Of a stretch of 64,000 bases of DNA, positions 26,016 to 35,616 are shown one piece after another. The notes below the pieces were generated by a model. The model did not search any database, was not told the DNA's origin, and saw only the letters and a list, made by a program, of their open reading frames with translations. Made by a program: the position numbers and the translations under genes. Where the stretch lies: positions 62,001-126,000 of the forward strand of contig CAYUNE010000043.1 of assembly GCA_964446115.1 (NCBI GenBank). The letters run 5' to 3'. How positions within the stretch are numbered: the stretch's first letter is position 1; every line of letters starts with the position of its first letter. This stretch comes from CAYUNE01 sp964446115 (lineage in GTDB: Bacteria > Desulfobacterota > Desulfobulbia > Desulfobulbales > Desulfobulbaceae).

Positions 26016-27650
26016 TTAAAATACCATTGTCCGCAGGCCTTCCTCAAGCTCGCCCCTGGTTTCCCCCTCCAGGACAATCGCATTGCCGACCAGCTCACTG
26101 ATGCCGCAGACCCCGACCCCGGGATTCCAGTAATCCATCAGAGTCGTCAGGGTGGCCCGGTCAATGGCACAGACACAGGAGAGCATGTTGACGCCGTGTT
26201 TTTCCTTGACATACTTGACGGCATTGGCTCTGGGCAGACCGGAACGCATTCTCAGTTCCATGATTTCGTCGGTATTTAATGCTGTACCGGAACCGCAGCA
26301 GAAGGTCTTCTCCCTGATTGTATTCTCCGGCATTTCAACCCAGTTGTTGACAACATGGTCGAGTATGTAGCGAGGTTCGTCCAAAAGCCCCATGGCCCGT
26401 GCCGGGTTACAGGAATCGTGGAAGGTACAGGTGAGATAGTCATTCCGGCTCTTGTCGAGATTCAACTTGCCGTGCTTGATAAGATCAGCGGTAAACTCAC
26501 TGATATGAATCATCTTTGTGGAGGCCGCATGGGTGAACTCGGTGCCGGTAACCGGAGATTTAGGCACTTCGAGGAAATCGGCCGGACCGTTCATGGTATC
26601 CATGTACTGATGGATGACCCGCCACATATGACCGCATTCACCTCCGAGAATCCACTTGACTCCCAGGCGTTTTGCCTCGGCATACATTTTGGCGTTGAGC
26701 TTCTTCATCATCTCGTTCGAGGTGAAAAGACCGAAGTTACCGCCCTCCGATGCATAGGTGGACCAGGTATAATCAAGGCCGATTGCCTCAAAGAGAATCA
26801 GATAGCCCATGCAGGTATAAAGACCCGGCTCGGCAAACACATCCGCCGACGGGGTGATAAAGAGAACCTCGGCGCCCTTGCGGTTGAAACTGGGGGTGAT
26901 TTTGATACCGGTGAGATTCTCGATATCCTCGGCCAGGAAATCGACATTGTCCTTGAAGGTGTGGGGCTGCAGCCCCATGTGATTCCCGGTTCGGTTGGAG
27001 TTGGATACCGGTTCCATGGCCCAGTTGATGCTGATTCCCACCATGTGGAGAAGTTCGCGCAGCATCATGGTGATCTCGGCCGTATCAATGCCATAGGGAC
27101 AGAATACCGAGCAGCGCCGGCACTCCGTGCACTGATAGGCATACATGAACCACTCTTTCAGAACACCGACCGTCATCTCCCGGGCACCGGCCATTTTGCC
27201 GAGCAGTTTTCCGGCCAGCGTGAAGTCGTTACGATAGATGGAGCGCAGCAGTTCAGCCCGCAGCACCGGCATATTTTTCGGATCACCGGTGCCGAGAAAG
27301 AAATGGCATTTGTCCGCACAGGCGCCGCAACGCACGCAGCAATCCATGAAAATCTTCAGCGAGCGAAACCGATCAAGCCGATCCTTGAGCCCCTGTAATA
27401 TGGTCGTTTTCCAGTCTTCCGGCAGTTTCCAGTCGTCTTCCTCCGGCGACCAGTCCCTGGCATTGGGAAAGCTGACACCCTGCTGGCTGTCAAGGTATTC
27501 AAGCATTTCCTTTTTCGCCGGATATGCGTAATTACCCGGCTTAAAGACAACCGGGGTGTCCATCCACGGCCTGCGCGGAATCGATCCGGTCATCAGGGAA
27601 GGCCCCTTGACAACACTCTTCGCTAATTTTTCAACCTTTACGACTGCCAT
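26016..27650 (-). CDS. dsrK: DsrMKJOP complex cytoplasmic catalytic subunit DsrK
   Basis: 544 residues, HdrD-like. Two ferredoxin-type cluster motifs are present (CVRCGACADKC at 105-115; CTECRRCSVFCPYG near 175). The CCG-type motifs CTFHDSCNPARAMG and KTFCCGSGTALNT at the C-terminus ligate the special 4Fe-4S site. It is thought to reduce the DsrC trisulfide or disulfide on the cytoplasmic side, using electrons from DsrM. It begins 76 bases after dsrM with AAAGGAT ahead of the ATG. Confidence 0.95.
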   Translation of the reverse strand: MAVVKVEKLAKSVVKGPSLMTGSIPRRPWMDTPVVFKPGNYAYPAKKEMLEYLDSQQGVSFPNARDWSPEEDDWKLPEDWKTTILQGLKDRLDRFRSLKIFMDCCVRCGACADKCHFFLGTGDPKNMPVLRAELLRSIYRNDFTLAGKLLGKMAGAREMTVGVLKEWFMYAYQCTECRRCSVFCPYGIDTAEITMMLRELLHMVGISINWAMEPVSNSNRTGNHMGLQPHTFKDNVDFLAEDIENLTGIKITPSFNRKGAEVLFITPSADVFAEPGLYTCMGYLILFEAIGLDYTWSTYASEGGNFGLFTSNEMMKKLNAKMYAEAKRLGVKWILGGECGHMWRVIHQYMDTMNGPADFLEVPKSPVTGTEFTHAASTKMIHISEFTADLIKHGKLNLDKSRNDYLTCTFHDSCNPARAMGLLDEPRYILDHVVNNWVEMPENTIREKTFCCGSGTALNTDEIMELRMRSGLPRANAVKYVKEKHGVNMLSCVCAIDRATLTTLMDYWNPGVGVCGISELVGNAIVLEGETRGELEEGLRTMVF

Positions 27651-27726
27651 TGCTTTTATCCTTTGTTATCTGGGTAGTAACAAGTTGATCTGCGGCGCTC
27701 ACATCGCCGCCGCATCAGCATATCCG

Positions 27727-28743
27727 CTATTCAGGCTTTGCTTCCAGCTCCTTTTCCACCGGTATGCCCGCATTGACCATAAATTCCCTGAACTCATCTT
27801 CATAGCTGGCATAGGAATGGGGCTTGATTTCGGGATTCCAGGGATTGATATGACGCCGCCGGCGCGAATCATTGGCCATGTTCCTGGTGGGACTGAGAAA
27901 AACTCCGCCCATGTGCATGAGTTTGGAAAACGGGAAGTAAACAAGCAGGCAGCTCACCAGAAAGAGATGGGTGTAGAAGATGGCGCCAATGTCACCGTTT
28001 ATGACCGGACTGAAGGTCACCAGGCCGACGGCAAGCTGCTTGATGGAGACGATATCGATTCCGGAGCGCAGCAGATAGCGCATGAGGATACCGGTGATGA
28101 CGATGCCGCTGATGAGAAAGAGGGGAAAGTAATCGTTGGCCAGGGAAAGATAACGCACCTGGCGGTTGACCAGACGCCGCCCGAAAAGCAACCCCAAGGC
28201 ACCGAGAATGACCACATCGGTGAGATAAAGGGTGGGAGCTCCGATCTGCAGGATGCCGTCACCGAATTCGAGCCAGGAGACAAAGGCGGGAACCGGTTCA
28301 AGGAAAAGCCGCATGTGGCGCAGAACAATCATCAGAAAGGAATAGTGGAAGAGAATTCCGAAGAGCCAGAGCCATTTACTCGACTCATAGGTCAACTGGG
28401 GTCCGTCATGGATCTCGGCCTTGGTGTTGCGCCAGAGAGAGCGGAACAGACAGATCTCAAGAAACATGCGGCCGATGACCTGCGAGGTGGTGGAAGGACA
28501 GTCGAGCTTATCCTGTTTGATCCAGGGAAGAGAGTCTTCCTGGCCGCAGGTGGTGGGAATCTTGAACGGGACAGGTGATTTCGCCCAGTTGACAACCCGA
28601 TAGCAAAACCCACCCAGAAAAACCATCAGTGCCAGATAGGGTATCGCCACCCCGAAGAGGTACTGCATGCCGGGGATCTGCGATCCCAGCAACGCAATGA
28701 GTGCCAGCACCAACACTGCCGCCAATGGGAAGATGTACTTCAT
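27727..28743 (-). CDS. dsrM: DsrMKJOP complex cytochrome b subunit DsrM
   Basis: 338 residues, NarI-like, with about six membrane helices. Candidate heme-b histidines lie in GILFHYSFLMIVLRHMRLF and in FYTHLFLVSCLLVYFPFSKLMH (the latter read in two parts). It moves electrons between menaquinol and DsrK. It is the first membrane-complex gene of the operon, 53 bases after the RsbRD gene, with AAGGAAGGGAG ahead of the ATG. Confidence 0.94.
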   Translation of the reverse strand: MKYIFPLAAVLVLALIALLGSQIPGMQYLFGVAIPYLALMVFLGGFCYRVVNWAKSPVPFKIPTTCGQEDSLPWIKQDKLDCPSTTSQVIGRMFLEICLFRSLWRNTKAEIHDGPQLTYESSKWLWLFGILFHYSFLMIVLRHMRLFLEPVPAFVSWLEFGDGILQIGAPTLYLTDVVILGALGLLFGRRLVNRQVRYLSLANDYFPLFLISGIVITGILMRYLLRSGIDIVSIKQLAVGLVTFSPVINGDIGAIFYTHLFLVSCLLVYFPFSKLMHMGGVFLSPTRNMANDSRRRRHINPWNPEIKPHSYASYEDEFREFMVNAGIPVEKELEAKPE

Positions 28744-28796
28744 TGCTCACTCCCTTCCTTCATTTGAATATGTAGTGGCCACCTCCGGAAAATCCC

Positions 28797-29321
28797 TTAC
28801 GGTAACCGGTTCTCACCAGCAAGGCGCCGCGACGAGACGCAGCCGTTATCCGCCAGTATGGATCGCCCGCTTTTCACCTCGTTGACTCGGGCCCTGTGGA
28901 GCCGATCACGACAGGTCATATAGAGATCAAAGGCGGTGAGTGCCGCCCGATCAACACTGAGATCGAAATAATCAAGCTCCGTACGGCTCACCTGATCTTT
29001 TTCCTTCCTGCCCAGGGCCCGCCTGACCACCCATTTGAGTTCCATAATCGGGGCCACCGCCTCTGCCGGGGTAAAATCCTGCACCGCCCTGATCCGGATA
29101 ACCAGGTCGAGGGGTTCGGTAAACTCCTCCCAGGGAGCGTCCTCAAGCAGAAGATCGTAGAGTCGATCCAAACCGTTTCTGATATTCGCTCCCACCGGGT
29201 TGGCGAAGAGATCTTTGGATCTTTTGAAAAAACCGGATGAGGTATAACTGTCCAGGGTTCTTTCCACCCAGTCGGAGACGATCGATCGTTTCTTTCGCCT
29301 CAGAATTTCAGTAAGACTCAT
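28797..29321 (-). CDS. RsbRD N-terminal-domain protein heading the dsr operon
   Basis: 174 residues, largely helical and soluble. It starts MSLTEILRRKKRSIVSDWVE, as in the RsbRD N-terminal (RsbR-like sensor) domain, without a STAS domain. Small proteins of this type precede dsrM in many sulfate reducers; their function is unknown, and a regulatory or assembly role for the complex is a guess. It lies 53 bases before dsrM on the same strand. A perfect 7-1-7 palindrome at 29371-29385 lies about 50 bases upstream. Confidence 0.8.
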   Translation of the reverse strand: MSLTEILRRKKRSIVSDWVERTLDSYTSSGFFKRSKDLFANPVGANIRNGLDRLYDLLLEDAPWEEFTEPLDLVIRIRAVQDFTPAEAVAPIMELKWVVRRALGRKEKDQVSRTELDYFDLSVDRAALTAFDLYMTCRDRLHRARVNEVKSGRSILADNGCVSSRRLAGENRLP

Positions 29322-29370
29322 CCTATCAATTCACCTTATCCAACCCATAAAACCAAAGTGAATGGTCATT

Positions 29371-29385
29371 CATCCACGGTGGATG
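29371..29385. promoter_or_regulatory. Inverted repeat upstream of the dsr operon, possible operator
   Basis: CATCCAC-G-GTGGATG, a perfect 7-bp inverted repeat with a 1-base centre, 50 bases ahead of the RsbRD-gene ATG. On the minus strand it follows a weak TTGCAA/TACATG pair. The symmetry suits a dimeric regulator, but no second copy was seen. Confidence 0.3.
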
Positions 29386-29445
29386 CACATGTAACACACC
29401 GCCAAAACTATTGCAAGGGAAAAGAGGGAGGGGCCGCAGGACGAT

Positions 29446-31650
29446 CTATTCGGCACGATCGGCCACCTTCTGCGGCCTGCCGGTTGCGGTAAAAATATGC
29501 AGGGCCTCCTGAACATAGGGGTCTTCGGCCAGTTCCTTCTCCATGTTTTCCCCACCTTTTTCAGCCGCTTTGTCCGCCGGTTCATCCGGGTCGATGCCGG
29601 TGCCGTGGCCGCGAATGCCGCCATGGGGGGAGGAATAACCATCCTTTTCCTGCTCGCGTCCCGCTTCGCTTTCCTGGCGTCTTAGTAAAATGGCGTTATA
29701 GGAGATATTCAGCCGCGTATTTTCCTCCCTCTTCCTGGCAAGTTCCACTTCACGTCGTATCTCCGCAAATTCCGGGCTGGCATCCACGTCCATGATTGCC
29801 ACCCGGCGGGCCGCCTCGATATCGAAATACTTCCTCTTCCAGGGAACGTGATCCACGGCCTGCACCCTGTCCCACGGCAGGGCATAGTCAAGATACTTCT
29901 CCCCGGATTGCAGATATCCCAACACATCGGGCAGGGAAATATCCGGCTCCACACCCTTTTCCTGGGTGGAGTCACCGCTGATGCGATAGAATTTCTGGAT
30001 GGTGACCTTCAGGGCGCCGAGATCCTCATACTTTTTCAGGTGGAGGAAGGGCATGTTGCGATTGAGGTCGAGGATGGCCTGAACAGTGCCCTTGCCGTGA
30101 GTGTGTTCCCCACCCATGATCAGGGCCCGGCCGTAGTCCTGGAGGGCGGCAGCCATGATCTCCGAGGCCGAGGCGCTGAACTTGTTGACCAGGACGATGA
30201 GCGGTCCATCGTAGCGCACCTGCTCATCCTCATCCCGCAGCACCCGGATCATCCCCTGGGAACTCTTGACCTGAACAATGGGACCCTCGGCAATGAAAAG
30301 CCCCGAGACCTCGACGGCATCTGCCAGGGAGCCGCCGCCGTTGTTACGCAGATCCACGATCATGCCGCCAAGTTTCCTGTCCTTCATTTCCCGGAGTACC
30401 CGCCGCACGTCATCCGAAACATTACGGCTGTCGCTGCCATTGCGGTCCCCGGCAAAATCCCTGTAAAAACTTGGAATCTTGATATAGCCGATGGGACCGG
30501 CCTCCCCGCCGTCAAGGACGGCGGATTTGACGTAGGTATCCTCGATCTTCACCACATCCCGGGTAATGGCGATCACCTTTTTCCCGGCGCCGGCCCGCCT
30601 GATGGTCAGGCGCACCACCGTGCCCTTGGGACCGCGGATATACCCCACGGCTTCACGAATCCGCATGTGGGTGATATCCACCGGTTCGCCCTCATCCTCC
30701 CCCACGGCGAGGATGATATCCTCGGCCTGCAGTTCCCCCTGCTTTTCGGCGGCACTGCCGGGGATGATGCGAACCACCTTGATATACCCATCCTCCTCCC
30801 GCAGCAGAGCGCCGATACCCTCCAGGGTGCCGCGCATGTGGATATCGAAATCCTCCTTGCTGGTGGGCGGCATATAGCTGGTGTGGGGATCAAAGGCCCG
30901 GGCCACTGAATTGAAATAGCGGTTGTAATAATCCTGGCGGGTTTCCTGGAGCAGCCGCTGGAAAAAAGAATCATAGCGCTTTTTGATTTTCTCCTTTGCC
31001 TCCTGCCAGATTGCCGTGTGCAGCGGCGCCCGGCCCTCCGGAACATTGACCGGTTTTTCCAGTTCCGAGAGCAGATTCTGAAAAAAACCTCCCTTTTCCT
31101 TTTCCCCTTCCTTTTCCTCCAGCAAAATGAAGTATTCGGTTAACGTCTGCATCTGCAGGATGCGACGCCATCGCTGCCTGAGCTCTTCCGGAGTGGCGAG
31201 AAAATCCCGTTTTTTCGGATCGATCTCCAGATAATCCTCACGATTGACATCAAATCCGGCTTCCATGATTTCGCCGACCATGTCCCGTACCTGCCTGATC
31301 CGTTTTTCCAGAACGGCAGCCCCCCTGTCGGGAAGGACGATATGACCCCGCTGCAACTCATCGTCGATCTCGGCGGCATAGGCCTGCAGCAAGCGGACGT
31401 CCTCTTTCAGCAAAAATCGCTTGCCGGGATCCAACTGTTTGAGATAGAGGTCAAAGGCCGCCCTGGAGAGATCGTCATCCATGGCCTTGTGGCTGAAGTG
31501 CTGGGCGGGAAGCTGTTTGCCCAGGATATAGGCGATCAGACGGTTGCGGCCGGCATCGAACTCCACCGGCATAACTTTGCCGCCGGCGATATCGGCCCAG
31601 ATAAGAAGAAACAGCAGAAAAAAAATGTATCGTAACCTGGAATTGTGCAT
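29446..31650 (-). CDS. C-terminal processing (tail-specific) peptidase, S41 family
   Basis: 734 residues from the ATG at 31650, chosen because it opens with a signal sequence (MHNSRLRYIFFLLFLLIWAD); an in-frame ATG at 31737 would bury that leader. It has a long N-terminal domain, a PDZ domain (GTLEGIGALLREEDGYIKVV..IPGSAAEKQGELQAEDII) and the S41 core. The catalytic Ser is in VNKFSASASEIMAAALQDYG and the Lys in HTHGKGTVQ. A C-terminal DUF3340-like segment resembles E. coli Prc. It trims periplasmic proteins from the C-terminus. The last 60 residues are charged and of low complexity. Confidence 0.9.
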   Translation of the reverse strand: MHNSRLRYIFFLLFLLIWADIAGGKVMPVEFDAGRNRLIAYILGKQLPAQHFSHKAMDDDLSRAAFDLYLKQLDPGKRFLLKEDVRLLQAYAAEIDDELQRGHIVLPDRGAAVLEKRIRQVRDMVGEIMEAGFDVNREDYLEIDPKKRDFLATPEELRQRWRRILQMQTLTEYFILLEEKEGEKEKGGFFQNLLSELEKPVNVPEGRAPLHTAIWQEAKEKIKKRYDSFFQRLLQETRQDYYNRYFNSVARAFDPHTSYMPPTSKEDFDIHMRGTLEGIGALLREEDGYIKVVRIIPGSAAEKQGELQAEDIILAVGEDEGEPVDITHMRIREAVGYIRGPKGTVVRLTIRRAGAGKKVIAITRDVVKIEDTYVKSAVLDGGEAGPIGYIKIPSFYRDFAGDRNGSDSRNVSDDVRRVLREMKDRKLGGMIVDLRNNGGGSLADAVEVSGLFIAEGPIVQVKSSQGMIRVLRDEDEQVRYDGPLIVLVNKFSASASEIMAAALQDYGRALIMGGEHTHGKGTVQAILDLNRNMPFLHLKKYEDLGALKVTIQKFYRISGDSTQEKGVEPDISLPDVLGYLQSGEKYLDYALPWDRVQAVDHVPWKRKYFDIEAARRVAIMDVDASPEFAEIRREVELARKREENTRLNISYNAILLRRQESEAGREQEKDGYSSPHGGIRGHGTGIDPDEPADKAAEKGGENMEKELAEDPYVQEALHIFTATGRPQKVADRAE

Positions 31651-31725
31651 AAAAAAACCTGATCCGCTCTCAATGATCCGCATATCCATCTCCGACCGAT
31701 TGCCATGGCCGGCAGGAGATGCGGC

Positions 31726-31740
31726 GTAACCGATCACAGG
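31726..31740 (+). repeat. Orphan end motif of the dispersed palindromic repeat
   Basis: GTAACCGATCACAGG, identical to the end motif at 17465-17479, overlapping the yedF stop. No hairpin or second end follows, so this is a remnant or a chance match. Confidence 0.4.
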
Positions 31741-32363
31741 GGACTCACCACCCGCGAGGCCTCATTCATGGCACTCATAATGTCATACATATTGGAAATC
31801 CTCCCCACCTTGATCTTGGCCTTGAGCTTATAGAAGTCCAGACAGGTGCCGCAGGCAAGGATCTCCACCCCCTGGTCACGCAAACGGCAGAGGGCGTCCA
31901 GGGCACCCGATTCACCGGCAACGAGTTTCACGCCGCTGTTGTAGAAGAGAATCTTTGCCGGCAACGGCGGCACCTCCCGGATGGTCTGGATATAGGTCTG
32001 CATGAGCCCCCACCCCAGTTCATCATCTCCCCGTCCCATGGTGTCGGCGGAGATCACATAGACCAGACCGCCGCCGGCCGGAGCCGTTTCACAGGTGAAC
32101 TCCCCGGCATGAAACTCCTGTTTCTCCCGGTCGCGCTCCCCTCCGGGCCCTGGACTGAGCGTTATATGGTAACAGCCTCCCTCTTCCCTTTCAACTGTTG
32201 TCTGCCATCCCCGGCTTTTCGCAAAACGCTCCACATTCAGGCGCGAGGCCTCGTTGTCCACCAGGACCCCGAAACGATTGCTTCCTCCTTCTTCCAGGGC
32301 ATTCTTTGTCTCGATAACCGGTTGGGGGCAGGTCATCCCCCTGCAGTCGATGATGGTCTTCAC
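31734..32363 (-). CDS. yedF: Selenium-metabolism sulfurtransferase-like protein YedF
   Basis: 209 residues from a GTG at 32363 with AAAGGTG five bases upstream. This start also avoids a 62-base overlap with the MBL gene that the longer frame would need. The N-terminal TusA-like domain reads MKTIIDCRGMTCPQPVIETK, and its CPQP Cys would carry sulfur or selenium. The C-terminal half is a DsrE-like domain (LLQTYIQ-type helix GLMQTYIQTI, ILFYNSGVKLV, ILACGTCLDFYKL). Fused TusA-DsrE proteins of this kind occur with selenium genes, and selD is present 11 kb away. Confidence 0.85.
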   Translation of the reverse strand: MKTIIDCRGMTCPQPVIETKNALEEGGSNRFGVLVDNEASRLNVERFAKSRGWQTTVEREEGGCYHITLSPGPGGERDREKQEFHAGEFTCETAPAGGGLVYVISADTMGRGDDELGWGLMQTYIQTIREVPPLPAKILFYNSGVKLVAGESGALDALCRLRDQGVEILACGTCLDFYKLKAKIKVGRISNMYDIMSAMNEASRVVSPL

Positions 32364-32400
32364 GTTTTCACCTTTCGTTGCCGGCCGATATTGATAGCCG

Positions 32401-33324
32401 TTAAAGCTGAATCTCCATGCCTTCCCGCGCAAAAAAGATCCGCGGGCCGTCACCGTCGGCATCCGTACAGTATGTCTCGGTCATGGCATCGAGCTGGGCA
32501 TCGGTGCGCTCCGGATCATGATGAAAGAGGGCCAGGGTTTTAACCCGGGAACGGCGGGCGCAGGCAATGACATGTTCCAGGGGGCTATGGCCCCAGCCTA
32601 TCTTGCCGTTTTCATACTCCCGGGCCGTATACTGGGCATCGTGAACCAGCAGGTCGGCGCCGCGATAAAACTCCTCCAGGGCAAGATTTTGCTCACGGGC
32701 CACCTCCTCGCCCTCCATGGCCATGAACTCATCATAGGCGGGATCGTCGGGATCGGTGACAAAGAGATTGCGGAACGGTTCCGTGTCGTAGGCGGTGCAG
32801 AACACCTTGCCCTTGTAGGTAAAACGGTAGCCGAGGACCGTTATGGGATGATTGAGAATCTTGGTGGACAAGGTGATGCCGTCTCCCAGGTCGATAAAGG
32901 GATTTTCCTTCAGGCGATGATATTCGATATCCGCGGCCAGATCCACCATGTTGACCGGAAAATACCGATATTTCATCTGTCCGCCCACCACCTCTTCCAG
33001 CGGATCATCTTCATAGGTCACCGGCCCGAAAACCCTGATCTTGGTACCGGCGATGTAGGCGGGGATAAAAAAGGGGAAACCCATGATATGATCCCAGTGG
33101 GTATGGGAAAGAAAGAGATCCGTTCTGATCGGTCCCCCGGGAAGATCGTGGGTCATCAGGTGATCGGCCAGTTCCCGGATACCGGAACCGGCGTCAATGA
33201 TAATGTGGCGGTCGACTTCGGGAAACCGCAGTTCGATACAGGCAGTGTTGCCGCCGTATTTTTGCGTCCGCGGGCCGGGACAGGGGATGGACCCCCGCAC
33301 GCCCCAAAATTTTATTTTCATCAT
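32401..33324 (-). CDS. Metallo-beta-lactamase-fold hydrolase
   Basis: 307 residues, starting MMKIKFWGVRGSIPCPGP. The zinc motif FLSHTHWDHIMGF is present, together with VHDAQYTAREY and the closing LALFHHDPERTD. GVRGSIP and YGGNTACIE are characteristic of a subgroup related to cyclic-nucleotide phosphodiesterases and RNase Z. The protein is cytoplasmic. It sits 37 bases before yedF on the same strand, so the two may be co-transcribed; no specific substrate can be given. Confidence 0.85.
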   Translation of the reverse strand: MMKIKFWGVRGSIPCPGPRTQKYGGNTACIELRFPEVDRHIIIDAGSGIRELADHLMTHDLPGGPIRTDLFLSHTHWDHIMGFPFFIPAYIAGTKIRVFGPVTYEDDPLEEVVGGQMKYRYFPVNMVDLAADIEYHRLKENPFIDLGDGITLSTKILNHPITVLGYRFTYKGKVFCTAYDTEPFRNLFVTDPDDPAYDEFMAMEGEEVAREQNLALEEFYRGADLLVHDAQYTAREYENGKIGWGHSPLEHVIACARRSRVKTLALFHHDPERTDAQLDAMTETYCTDADGDGPRIFFAREGMEIQL

Positions 33325-33572
33325 GGCTGATCACAAGGTTATGAAAAACGCTCGGAGGGTCGGCATCCCGGCCGAATATCATGCTTCCTGCCTGTTACCG
33401 GCAACAGATGCGGCCTGTTCGCGGTCCCACCGCCTACCTGTTGAATCTCTTCCGGTGACTATATCCGCAACTATACGGGCTGAATAGATTCAATGAGGAT
33501 CGGTGCCCGGGGGTCGATGACGGGTGTTGGACAGGGGCGGAAGTACGGTACCACAGGTCGGCATCCCTTGCA

Positions 33573-34430
33573 TCAAACCTGGAGAAATACTTCGGCCTTT
33601 TTGATTTCCTCACTGACCGAATCGGAGAGTCCGGCCACCTCCTCCCAGCGGAGACCGGACATCGACAGGGCCTGGACAAAACGTTCCTCATCGGGAAAGG
33701 GATTACCGGCGCTACCGATATCGAAGAGATTGACATAGCAGTCCGCCAGGCCAATGAGCGCGGAGAAATCGCGGTGTTCCTCTTCGGCCTCAGCGGGATC
33801 GTGATGATGGACGATCGCGCTGGTCACCGCTGGGTTCAGTTTCCACTTCTCGGCAATAAAGCCGCCAATCTCCTGATGATCGACGCCCAAAAGAAGCTTC
33901 TCAACGCCAATGAGTTCAAGCCGGCCGTTTTTCGCCCGCCTCACCACGTTGATATAGTCATCGCCGTAGGGAATTTTGCCGAGATCATGGAGAAGACCGG
34001 CAACAAAATACTCCTCCCGCTGGGAAATGGGCACTCCCCTGTCGGCGGCCAGCAACTTGGCCACCACTCCCACACCGATGGAGTGGGCCCAGAAATCCCT
34101 GATCGGCAGCACCTTGGACTTTTCACTCTGCCCCACACATTGAATGATAACCGTGGACAGGGCAAGGTTTTTTACCGTATTGATCCCAAGCATGATAATG
34201 GCCCGGGTCAGGGATGTCACCTTGTTCATCAGGGAATAATAGGCCGAATTTGTCAGTTTCAGCACCTGACCCGTGAGAACGGGGTCCAGAGAAATCACCC
34301 GGTTGAGTTCGTTGGGGGAGGAATCCTGGCGGCTGCAGATTTCCATTACCTTGCCCACCGTGGTGGTAAGGCTCGGCATTTTTTCGATAAATCGATGAAT
34401 ATCACGAAGCTGGGCTTCCCGGTCGAACAT
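33573..34430 (-). CDS. HDOD-domain signalling protein
   Basis: 285 residues. The HDOD domain is plain: MPSLTTTVGKVMEICSRQD, ISLDPVLTGQVLKLTNSAYY and SLTRAIIMLGINTVKNLALS. Unlike many HDOD proteins it keeps an HD pair (AGLLHDLGKI) and further His residues (HHHDPAEAEEEHRD), so weak phosphohydrolase activity is conceivable. These proteins often act in motility, stress or c-di-GMP-linked circuits. No receiver or output domain is attached. 248 bases of apparently empty sequence separate it from the MBL gene. Confidence 0.87.
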   Translation of the reverse strand: MFDREAQLRDIHRFIEKMPSLTTTVGKVMEICSRQDSSPNELNRVISLDPVLTGQVLKLTNSAYYSLMNKVTSLTRAIIMLGINTVKNLALSTVIIQCVGQSEKSKVLPIRDFWAHSIGVGVVAKLLAADRGVPISQREEYFVAGLLHDLGKIPYGDDYINVVRRAKNGRLELIGVEKLLLGVDHQEIGGFIAEKWKLNPAVTSAIVHHHDPAEAEEEHRDFSALIGLADCYVNLFDIGSAGNPFPDEERFVQALSMSGLRWEEVAGLSDSVSEEIKKAEVFLQV

Positions 34431-34577
34431 GTTGCGGATCAGCGGCCAAGGTTTGATGATTCAAGGAAATACGGGACACGTCGGCACGAAAGGTGGAAAA
34501 TGCTGCAGGAGCCGGTTACCGGTATTGTATCGGAAGTGGAATGAGGGGTCAAGCGGCATGCCGGGCGGCCCCACGTG

Positions 34578-34778
34578 TCAACATCCGTGCCGGCGCAGAA
34601 ACTCTTCCACCAGCTCATGCATGATATCCAGCTGGCTGCACCCGGTTTCATGCACCCGGATCCAGACGCAACGCTGAAAGGCCCTGTAAAGATCCGGCGG
34701 AATCCTGATTTTCAGTTCGCAGAGCTCCGGTTCCCCGCCGGCCGACTTTGCCGCGGTAACCTTGTCTGTTTCATCCAT
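34578..34778 (-). CDS. Small ribbon-helix-helix-like protein
   Basis: 66 residues from the ATG at 34778 (AGAAGG four bases upstream). After a variable 20-residue N-terminus comes LCELKIRIPPDLYRAFQRCV, a beta strand plus helix as in ribbon-helix-helix DNA-binding proteins, followed by QLDIMHELVEEFLRRHGC. It may be a small transcription regulator. It starts 35 bases after hisA on the same strand. The fold call rests on pattern only. Confidence 0.6.
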   Translation of the reverse strand: MDETDKVTAAKSAGGEPELCELKIRIPPDLYRAFQRCVWIRVHETGCSQLDIMHELVEEFLRRHGC

Positions 34779-34813
34779 CCTTCTCTTCCGGAGCGTGAAG
34801 ATAGTATCTCCCG

Positions 34814-35596
34814 TCACTGCCGGGCGTTTGCCGCATTGTGAAAGTCCACCACCTGGCGATAGGTCAGGGTTGTGCCGCCGAAGATATCCAGAGCACTGCC
34901 CACAGTGGCATCGAGCCTGTCCCGTCCGGTTTCCCGAATCAGTTCCAGATCCGCCATGGTGGTGACACCGCCCGCGTAGGTAATTGGAATCTCGGCCCAG
35001 TCGGCAAGCAGGGCGATCAAACGACGGTCAACCCCCATACATTTGCCCTCGACATCAACGGCATGAATGAGAAATTCGTCGCAATATCCGGCCAACCAAT
35101 CCAGGGTACGCCGCTCGACGGGCGCATCCGTAAATGTCTGCCAGCGATCGGTCACCACATAATAACGGTCATCGTCGGGCCGGCGCCGGCAGCTCAAGTC
35201 AAGAACCAACCGCTGTGGTCCGGTTTCGGCGCAAAGGTTGCGCAAACGCCTCTCGTCAATTTTCCCGTTACTGAAAATATACGATGTAACGATAACATGT
35301 GATGCACCCCGCTCCAACCACCAGCAGGCATTATCCGCGGTAATACCGCCACCGACCTGCAGGCCGCCGGGCCAGGCGGCAAGGGCGTCGCAGGCGGCGG
35401 CCTCGTTGCCCGGCCCCAGCATGATGACATGTCCACCGGCGAGATTATCCTGCCGATAGAGTTCGGAATAAAAAGATGGAGGATGGGGAGAAGAAAAGTT
35501 GACCCGCAGCCGGCGGGCATCGTTGTCTCCCAGAGTAGAGCCGACGATCTGCTTGACTTGTCCGTTGTGGAGATCAATACAGGGTCGAAATCGCAT
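34814..35596 (-). CDS. hisA: Eukaryotic-type HisA (ProFAR isomerase)
   Basis: 260 residues. CIDLHNGQVKQIVGSTL, HVIMLGPGNEAA, LQVGGGITADNACWWLERGA, LVLDLSCRR, EFLIHAVDVEGKCMGVD, ITYAGGV and GSALDIFGGT follow the yeast HIS6 type closely rather than the usual bacterial HisA. The enzyme isomerises ProFAR to PRFAR in histidine synthesis; it is a TIM barrel with catalytic Asp residues in the first strand (CIDLHNG) and in HAVDVEG. No other his gene is adjacent. It is expected in the cytoplasm. Confidence 0.9.
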   Translation of the reverse strand: MRFRPCIDLHNGQVKQIVGSTLGDNDARRLRVNFSSPHPPSFYSELYRQDNLAGGHVIMLGPGNEAAACDALAAWPGGLQVGGGITADNACWWLERGASHVIVTSYIFSNGKIDERRLRNLCAETGPQRLVLDLSCRRRPDDDRYYVVTDRWQTFTDAPVERRTLDWLAGYCDEFLIHAVDVEGKCMGVDRRLIALLADWAEIPITYAGGVTTMADLELIRETGRDRLDATVGSALDIFGGTTLTYRQVVDFHNAANARQ

Positions 35597-35616
35597 GGCT
35601 GCAGAGAGCCGGCGGG

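Noticed and set aside
26355..27398. 347-codon plus-strand frame opposite dsrK
   Set aside because: Shadow of dsrK; no ribosome-binding site or domain.
33325..33572. Possible further repeat copy (GGTACCACAGGTCGGCATCC near 33548)
   Set aside because: Only a partial match to the end motif, with no hairpin or second arm.
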